From: a candidate division NPL-UPA2 bacterium
GTDB lineage: Bacteria; NPL-UPA2; JAGMAN01
Direction: 5' to 3'
Length of the DNA: 5,082 nucleotides
NCBI GenBank assembly: GCA_021129695.1
Contig: JAJOKU010000018.1
Span: 1 to 5,082, forward strand
The translations under genes and the position numbers were made by a program. The notes beneath the pieces are model-generated. The model did not search any database and was not told where the DNA came from. It saw only the letters and a list, made by a program, of their open reading frames with translations. Shown in pieces: positions 1 to 5,082 of the stretch. The stretch's first letter is position 1; each line of letters starts with the position of its first letter.

Positions 1-76
1 AAGGTCATAAGCAATACAGGTTCTATTTACTACTAAATTTGGAGAAGAGCCAAAAAAGGAAATTCCTGGTATAAAT
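1..76. other. non-coding edge downstream of yajC
   Basis: This AT-rich stretch has no supported gene. The only minus-strand ATG near the edge (8-6) has no ribosome binding site and only two codons of context, so it cannot be called as secD. A weak AT hairpin, ATTTA-GTAG-TAAAT, is also present on the minus strand. It was not assigned a role. Confidence 0.4.
52..67 (-). terminator. weak hairpin plus T-run after yajC
   Basis: Read on the minus strand, AGGAATTTCCT (67-57) can form a 4-bp stem with a 3-nt loop and runs into TTTTT (56-52), starting 10 nt after the yajC stop. The stem is too short for an efficient intrinsic terminator. It might attenuate transcription between yajC and whatever follows, or be chance in AT-rich DNA. 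Confidence 0.2.
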
Positions 77-397
77 TTAGCTGGTCTTCTTAATTACCTG
101 GGAGATGACGCTCTTAGAAAATTCCATCTTGACGTTGTCAGCCACTTTTATGGTAACCGTGTCTTCCTTTACATTAGTCACTATCCCGTGTATGCCTCCA
201 CCGGTAATCACCTTATCTCCCTTCTTCAGGTTAGCTCTCATCTCCTCTTTCTGCCTTCGTTCCTTCTTCTGGGGAAGCCAGATGAGAATATAGAAGATAA
301 AGATGATGATAATGAGGGGGAAAAACATTCCCAGGCCTGAAGGTCCCTGACCGGGACCACCGGGGGCAGTTCCCATGGCATAAGCTTCAGCGAACAT
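77..397 (-). CDS. yajC: preprotein translocase accessory subunit YajC
   Basis: YajC is a small single-span inner-membrane protein that joins SecD and SecF in the accessory complex of the SecYEG translocon; its exact contribution is still debated. The 106 residues match the family's usual length. There is a short Gly/Pro-rich N-terminal segment (9-23), one membrane span of very hydrophobic residues (about 24-41), then LPQKKERRQKEEM at the membrane exit and a cytoplasmic domain with GDKVITGGGIHGIV (60-73). All of this is typical of the family. The start is supported by AGGAGG 7 nt upstream and by the tgt stop directly adjacent. secD and secF would be expected next, but no secD start is supported in the 76 bases left in the window. 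Confidence 0.96.
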   Translation of the reverse strand: MFAEAYAMGTAPGGPGQGPSGLGMFFPLIIIIFIFYILIWLPQKKERRQKEEMRANLKKGDKVITGGGIHGIVTNVKEDTVTIKVADNVKMEFSKSVISQVIKKTS

Positions 398-1510
<1,113 letters not shown>

Positions 1511-1512
1511 TT

Positions 1513-1602
1513 AATAGGGAAAGCGACGAATTTTCTTAATGCCATTGTTAGCAAAATGTTAAAAGCTCCATACCTGTTTTATAAATGGCAGCTGTCCCTA
1601 TT
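1513..1602. repeat. 90-bp nested inverted repeat filling the mutase-tgt gap (REP/MITE-like or structured leader)
   Basis: The outer arms are AATAGGGAAAGC (plus strand, 1513-1524) and AATAGGGACAGC (minus strand, 1602-1591), inverted copies matching at 11 of 12 positions. Directly inside the right arm, AATGGCA (1584-1590) pairs with TGCCATT (1540-1546), a perfect 7-bp inner repeat. In the minus-strand transcript, 18 of 19 consecutive bases of the 5' arm can pair, with a 15-nt bulge on the 3' side and a 37-nt terminal loop. The outer arm ends 5 nt before the tgt ATG. A run of A, not T, follows in the transcript, so it is not an intrinsic terminator. The AATAGGGACAGC type of end resembles palindromic repeats I recall near REP-type transposases, but no transposase or second copy is in the window. 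Confidence 0.6.
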
Positions 1603-1607
1603 CTCAC
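1578..1607 (-). promoter_or_regulatory. possible internal promoter upstream of tgt
   Basis: On the minus strand, GTGAGA (1607-1602, 4 of 6 matches to the -35 consensus) and TATAAA (1583-1578, 5 of 6 matches to the -10 consensus) are separated by 18 nt. The -35 half covers the stop codon of the mutase gene. If used, transcription would start near 1571, inside the loop of the inverted repeat. The resulting RNA would lack the left arm of the hairpin, whereas a read-through operon transcript would contain both arms. The -35 match is weak and the spacing one longer than optimal. Confidence 0.25.
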
Positions 1608-2986
1608 ATCCTCCTGATTCTCATCAATATGGAATTAGCTATTTTTCTGGCTTCTGTCCTGGTCCTGGCCTCAGCAAATACTCTGATGGCTGGTTCTGTC
1701 CCGGAAGGCCGGACCTGCACCCAGGCATCTTCCCAGATCGCCTTGACACCATCTCTCAAGTCAAGACCCGTTAGAGATTTACCTCTAAACTGATCAAGCC
1801 TCTCCTCAGCGAACTCCTTCTTGATCGCCTCAAGAAATTTCTCTTTCTTATCCTCCGGGCAGCGAACCTTTCTCTTCAATAAATAATAACGAGGGATAGA
1901 CTCGGCCAACCGAGATATACTTTCCCCTGATTCGGCTAAATATTGAAGGATAATCCCCATACCGGCCAGGCTGTCCCTTCCATAATGGGCCCGAGGGTCA
2001 ATCACTCCCCCATTTCCTTCTCCACCAATTACTGCTCTGTGTCTCTTCATTCCCTCTACTACATAAATCTCCCCTACCCTTGTCCTCACTACCCTGGAGC
2101 CAAATCTCTGAGCAATATCATCTATAGCCCGAGTGGTGGAGAGGTTAACCACCACAGTGCCCTTCTTCTTCTGGTTCCGGAGGACGAACTGAGTTGAAAG
2201 AGCCACTGAATATTCTTCTCCTAAGGGGAATCCTTTTTCAGAGACAATAGCTAATCGATCAGCGTCAGCATCCTGGGCGAAACCAAGGTCTGCTCCTTTC
2301 TTTTTGATTAGACGAATTAAACCGGACAGATTCTGAGGGATAGGCTCGGGGGGGTGAGGAAAGACTTCATCGACCTGACAGTTGATGCCCAGAACCCGAC
2401 AGCCCAATCTCCTTAAGAAGATGGGAGTAATGACCGAACCAGCTCCATTGGCGCAGTCTAAGGCTACTCGAAATCTTTTCTTCCTGATTAGATCTACATT
2501 GAGATAACTTAAGAGCTTCTTGATATGGGTAGAGAGAGCTGATGAATTCTCTTTCACCCTTCCCAGGCGATAAAAGGGCACTCTATTTATCTTGCTGCCA
2601 TGATAAATACTGAGTAGCCTCTCCCATTGACGAGCATTGAGAAAGGTCCCTTCCTCGGTAAGAAACTTGAGGCCACTCCACTCAGCCGGATTGTGGCTGG
2701 CGGTAATGACGAGCCCTCCCCTAACTTTCAAATTCTCAACCATTAACCGAATGGTCGGTGTAGGGCAGATACCCAGGTCAATGACCTGACATCCCACAGA
2801 AAGGAGTGCGCCCAAAACAGCGTAGCGGCACATCTCCCGGGAAAGACGGCTATCGGTTCCAACTACTACCTTGCCTCCCTTAACAAATGTCCCGTAGGCA
2901 GAAGCAAAGCGGGCTAGAACCTCAGGAGTGATAGATTCACCCACCACTCCCCTCACCCCAGCGACACTTATTATCAAAGGTTTCAT
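1604..2986 (-). CDS. glmM: phosphoglucosamine/phosphomannomutase family enzyme (GlmM-like)
   Basis: This is an alpha-D-phosphohexomutase of 460 residues, the usual length for the family, and it acts in the cytoplasm. All four domains are present. The phosphoserine loop is TASHNP with the catalytic serine at 97. The metal loop is DADADR (Asp239, Asp241, Asp243). The sugar-recognition loop is GGEGNGG (321-327), and the phosphate-binding loop is RPSGTEP (426-432). GlmM converts glucosamine-6-phosphate to glucosamine-1-phosphate for UDP-GlcNAc, hence peptidoglycan and lipopolysaccharide. However, the sugar loop is not the GGE.SGH of classical GlmM but the GEGNGG form that I recall from Bacteroidetes-type enzymes. 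Phosphomannomutase or phosphoglucomutase activity therefore remains possible, and the symbol is tentative. Its ATG overlaps the propeller stop as ATGA (2986-2983), and no Shine-Dalgarno sequence precedes it, so its translation is probably coupled to the upstream gene. A 97-bp gap follows before tgt. Confidence 0.88.
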   Translation of the reverse strand: MKPLIISVAGVRGVVGESITPEVLARFASAYGTFVKGGKVVVGTDSRLSREMCRYAVLGALLSVGCQVIDLGICPTPTIRLMVENLKVRGGLVITASHNPAEWSGLKFLTEEGTFLNARQWERLLSIYHGSKINRVPFYRLGRVKENSSALSTHIKKLLSYLNVDLIRKKRFRVALDCANGAGSVITPIFLRRLGCRVLGINCQVDEVFPHPPEPIPQNLSGLIRLIKKKGADLGFAQDADADRLAIVSEKGFPLGEEYSVALSTQFVLRNQKKKGTVVVNLSTTRAIDDIAQRFGSRVVRTRVGEIYVVEGMKRHRAVIGGEGNGGVIDPRAHYGRDSLAGMGIILQYLAESGESISRLAESIPRYYLLKRKVRCPEDKKEKFLEAIKKEFAEERLDQFRGKSLTGLDLRDGVKAIWEDAWVQVRPSGTEPAIRVFAEARTRTEARKIANSILMRIRRM

Positions 2987-5016
2987 TCAGAGGATTTCTT
3001 GTGGGTAGTAAAAATAGTCTTGGCCGCACCGATGTTGCCACTGCTATCAGTTACCTTGATGACAACCATGTGCTCGCCAGCGGACAGTTCCGAGATGGTG
3101 AATTGGAAGGGTTCACGGTTAGAATCAAAAATTTCATCCAGTGGATGGATAACTATCCAATCTCCAGCATTCAATGAATACTCTATCCTTTTTATACGGC
3201 AGAGGTTGTCCCTGGCCTCTCCTTTAATGATACAACTGCCGTCCGGGAAGACAGTGGCCTTCAGGCTTTCCACCACCGGTCGGGTATTATCAATAATGAA
3301 TGGTTGACTTATCTTTTCGTCAGTCAGGGCCCTGTCGGGAGGATTGTCAGGGCTATCGCTAGCCACTAATCTTACCAGGTAGATGCCATCAGGGAAAGTG
3401 AGGCTGTCCCAGCTATAGGAAGTCTCTTTAATTCCCTTCTCCAGTTCCTTCCACTCCGTTCCCTCTTCCCCTCGGAAATAGAGGTCATAGAGGAGAGTAT
3501 TGCCGTTAGGGTCTTTTGCCTCCCAGCTAATCGTCTTCTTTGTCCTCTTCACTTGAGCACCCGCTCGCTTTGCCTCAAGAAGAGGTTTTCCTTCCTTCTC
3601 CGAAGGAGGTAGCCTCTCTTCCTCCAGCTCGGGCACTTTTATAGCTAAAATTCGGGGAGCCTGGTTCCTGGGTAGGAGAGCTAAGGAGACCTCAGTAATG
3701 ACTGGGGTAATGCCTCTATTCACCGTGGATAAGGTAGCTCGATATTGGATGAAACGAGCGGGGGGACTTACCACAGGCGTTCCCTTAGAATCTTTATACT
3801 CCTTGGACCAGGGGCTCCATGTATCATCTGGATTTTTAGTATTTCCAGATCGGGTAGCTAGGGTTACCTTTGTCCCCCGGGGCGTCTTCGCTTTCCAGGA
3901 GATATTGCCCCACTTAGCGATAAATTTAGCATCATAGACCCTGGATTCAAATATTCCCTCCTTAACATAATGAGAGGAGAGTTTATAGAGGCGACCTAAA
4001 TTGCCCGTGGAAAAGTAAATGTGCTTCTCGCCAGATGCTAAGGAGAGAATCTGTGGTTCAGAAGCTTCTAAGACGGTAGTTACTTCTTGCTGGGGATTTA
4101 TTTTATAAAGGAGACCCCGATTTCCCGTCCCCACATAGAGGTTATCTTCCCGGTCAACTGTCAGGGAGAGAATTATGGCCTCCTCTGAGCGAAACCATTC
4201 TTGAGCGTCGCCTTCAGGGGTAATCTTGTAGATAAGGGAGCTGGGCACCTTCTCCTCCTTCCCTTTTCCCATAGCGGCCGCATAGAGGTTACCGCGGCTA
4301 TCTAAGACTAAGGAGTGAACCTCATTCTGAGGAGGATCGTAGAGGGCAAAGACTTTGCCTTCCCGGGTTATCTTATAGATTATCCCCTGGCCTTCGCTGC
4401 CCGCATAAAGGTTGTCCTCATTATCAATGGCCAGGGAAAGAATGTGGGTTTCAGGGAAATCGTAAATCTGCTTGGTCTCACCTTGTGGAGAAATTTTATA
4501 GACTCTACCCCTCTGTCCAGTACCGGCAAATAGGTTGCCTTGACTATCAAAGAGAAGAGCCCAGATATATTCTTCCTCCAGGTCAGAGAAGACTTGAGAT
4601 GAGCCATCAGGTTTTACCTTATAGATTATCCCCCGAGGAGAACTTCCCGCATAGATATTCCCTTCTTTATCTAAGGCCAGACTGTGAATACCAATTTCAG
4701 GAGAATCGTAAAGGAGACTGCCCTTACCATCCTCAATCTTATAGATAGCTCCGTTATTGCCGCTTCCAGCATAGATTCTGCCTTCCGCATCTACTACCAA
4801 GCACCAGATATAGAGCTGGGTTGAATCATAGAGGAGCTTGACAGAAGGCCCTAAGATTAATTCATCTTTGCTGGTAGTAGAGGTGCTGAGCAGTTCTCCC
4901 TTATGGAAGTCATCCTGAGTGGCATCGCGCCAGATGGAGGTGGTGGCCCCATATGCCAATGACCAGGAGAGGATAACTACAGCAAGAAAGAATATTGCCA
5001 TAATTGGTTTCTTCAC
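2983..5016 (-). CDS. secreted seven-repeat beta-propeller protein with Fn3-like and Ig-like C-terminal domains, function unknown
   Basis: The 677-residue product is exported. It begins MKKP, followed by a hydrophobic stretch (about residues 6-20) and an A-Y-G site, with likely signal peptidase I cleavage after residue 23. There is no lipobox cysteine, so it is not a lipoprotein. Residues 60-350 form seven repeats of about 41 residues with the core D..GN(I/L)YAGS...G.(I/L)YKI..., which should fold as a beta-propeller. Residues 351-450 look like a beta-sandwich and carry SGNTKNPDDTWSPWS (390-404). Residues about 495-575 are Fn3-like (DPNGNTLLYDLYFRG, then FPDGIYLVRLVASD). Residues about 578-670 form an Ig-like domain with DSSGN near the end. 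The charged, proline-containing stretch at 461-492 is probably a linker. I recall this architecture from uncharacterised proteins of Acidobacteria and candidate phyla; that is memory, not a search. No catalytic motif is visible, so a binding or scaffolding role outside the cytoplasm is an inference. It starts with GTG and its TGA overlaps the start of the mutase gene. Confidence 0.9.
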   Translation of the reverse strand: MKKPIMAIFFLAVVILSWSLAYGATTSIWRDATQDDFHKGELLSTSTTSKDELILGPSVKLLYDSTQLYIWCLVVDAEGRIYAGSGNNGAIYKIEDGKGSLLYDSPEIGIHSLALDKEGNIYAGSSPRGIIYKVKPDGSSQVFSDLEEEYIWALLFDSQGNLFAGTGQRGRVYKISPQGETKQIYDFPETHILSLAIDNEDNLYAGSEGQGIIYKITREGKVFALYDPPQNEVHSLVLDSRGNLYAAAMGKGKEEKVPSSLIYKITPEGDAQEWFRSEEAIILSLTVDREDNLYVGTGNRGLLYKINPQQEVTTVLEASEPQILSLASGEKHIYFSTGNLGRLYKLSSHYVKEGIFESRVYDAKFIAKWGNISWKAKTPRGTKVTLATRSGNTKNPDDTWSPWSKEYKDSKGTPVVSPPARFIQYRATLSTVNRGITPVITEVSLALLPRNQAPRILAIKVPELEEERLPPSEKEGKPLLEAKRAGAQVKRTKKTISWEAKDPNGNTLLYDLYFRGEEGTEWKELEKGIKETSYSWDSLTFPDGIYLVRLVASDSPDNPPDRALTDEKISQPFIIDNTRPVVESLKATVFPDGSCIIKGEARDNLCRIKRIEYSLNAGDWIVIHPLDEIFDSNREPFQFTISELSAGEHMVVIKVTDSSGNIGAAKTIFTTHKKSSE
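3967..4839 (-). repeat. coding tandem repeat: seven propeller blades of about 41 codons
   Basis: The (I/L/V)YK(I/V/L) motif recurs at residues 91, 131, 172, 213, 262, 303 and 343 of the propeller protein. The spacings are 40, 41, 41, 49, 41 and 40 residues. The one long unit, the fifth, carries an insertion of about eight residues around KGKEEKVPS (251-259). The stretch KLLYDSTQLYI at 60-70 matches the LYDSPE..I strand that ends each blade, and the last unit lacks its own clear copy. The N-terminal strand therefore probably completes blade seven and closes the ring; this closure is inferred. The units are diverged at the DNA level, so this is old duplication under selection for fold, not a recent expansion. 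Confidence 0.85.
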
Positions 5017-5026
5017 TGCCCTACTA

Positions 5027-5033
5027 CTCCTTT
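5027..5033 (-). promoter_or_regulatory. ribosome binding site fixing the GTG start of the propeller gene
   Basis: AAAGGAG on the minus strand ends 10 nt before the GTG at 5016-5014. An in-frame TAA lies at 5034-5032, partly under this site, so translation cannot begin further upstream. The alternative ATG at 5001-4999 (residue 6) has no comparable site and would remove the two lysines from the signal peptide n-region, so GTG is preferred. Confidence 0.6.
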
Positions 5034-5040
5034 AGCTGAT

Positions 5041-5068
5041 TTAATAACTCCCTCTGTATTTATTTCAA
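5041..5068 (-). promoter_or_regulatory. candidate sigma70-type promoter of the four-gene operon
   Basis: Read on the minus strand, TTGAAA (5068-5063, 5 of 6 matches to TTGACA) is followed after 16 nt by TATTAA (5046-5041, 4 of 6 matches to TATAAT). A start of transcription near 5034 would leave a leader of under 20 nt containing the ribosome binding site of the propeller gene. No coding region is recognisable between 5034 and the window edge, and all three minus-strand frames contain a stop there, which fits an intergenic promoter region. The match is ordinary for AT-rich DNA, so this is a suggestion only. An upstream gene outside the window could equally supply the promoter. Confidence 0.35.
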
Positions 5069-5082
5069 CCCTTTAGCCTACC

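Noticed and set aside
1..8. Start of secD at the left edge (minus-strand ATG at 8-6)
   Set aside because: There is no ribosome binding site and only two codons are visible, so the gene cannot be supported even though secD is expected nearby.
105..293. Plus-strand open frames antisense to yajC, tgt, the mutase and the propeller gene (for example 105-293, 787-1038, 1943-2197, 2999-3307, 3698-3937)
   Set aside because: They have no recognisable domains, lie fully opposite well-supported genes and have no convincing ribosome binding sites. They are shadows of the minus-strand coding sequences.
1513..1602. Rho-independent terminator after the mutase gene
   Set aside because: The arms are far apart and the 3' arm is followed by A residues in the minus-strand RNA, not U. 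On the plus strand the T-run lies before the arm, so it terminates neither strand.
2348..2354. Run of seven G (seven C in the coding strand) in the mutase gene, as a possible phase-variation tract
   Set aside because: It encodes the in-frame HPPEP stretch, the gene is intact, and runs of this length occur by chance. No second tract or contingency-type gene is present.
4380..4607. A second minus-strand frame within the propeller gene, and likewise 532-720 within tgt
   Set aside because: Both are out-of-frame readings of strong genes with no family resemblance.
5069..5082. Tail of an upstream gene at the right edge
   Set aside because: All minus-strand frames meet a stop within a few codons of the edge, and the visible residues are too few to recognise anything.

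Overview
The window is almost fully coding and holds four genes, all on the minus strand, so transcription runs from right to left. In that order they are: a secreted beta-propeller protein (5016-2983, GTG start), a phosphoglucosamine/phosphomannomutase-family enzyme (2986-1604), tRNA-guanine transglycosylase Tgt (1507-398), and the Sec accessory protein YajC (397-77). The first pair overlaps by 4 nt (ATGA). The last pair abuts with no gap (TAA then ATG). The only real gap between genes is 97 bp, between the mutase and tgt. The other non-coding pieces are the two window edges (1-76 and 5017-5082).

The sequence suggests a bacterium. tgt followed by yajC is the conserved head of the tgt-yajC-secD-secF block, and Tgt carries the bacterial preQ1-type signature residues. 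The mutase has the GEGNGG sugar-loop variant that I associate with Bacteroidetes-like and several uncultured candidate phyla, not the usual proteobacterial GlmM loop. The propeller protein has an architecture I recall mainly from Acidobacteria and other poorly cultured lineages. Base composition is moderate and even across the genes, with no sign of a recently acquired block. I cannot name a phylum from this window.

Functionally the genes are a mixed housekeeping operon: envelope sugar metabolism (mutase, towards UDP-GlcNAc or related sugars), tRNA queuosine modification (Tgt) and protein export (YajC). They are led by an uncharacterised exported protein built from seven about 41-residue propeller repeats, a beta-sandwich with an SGNT..PD.TWSPW motif, an Fn3-like domain and a C-terminal Ig-like domain.

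The least explained piece of DNA is the 97-bp gap upstream of tgt. It contains nested inverted repeats that would let a transcript fold into a long hairpin ending 5 nt before the tgt start codon, and tgt has no visible Shine-Dalgarno sequence. It could be a REP/MITE-like palindromic insertion or a structured leader that controls tgt. I see no CRISPR array, tRNA, rRNA, transposase, toxin-antitoxin pair, phage gene or defence system, and no clear case for a wholly new multi-gene system.
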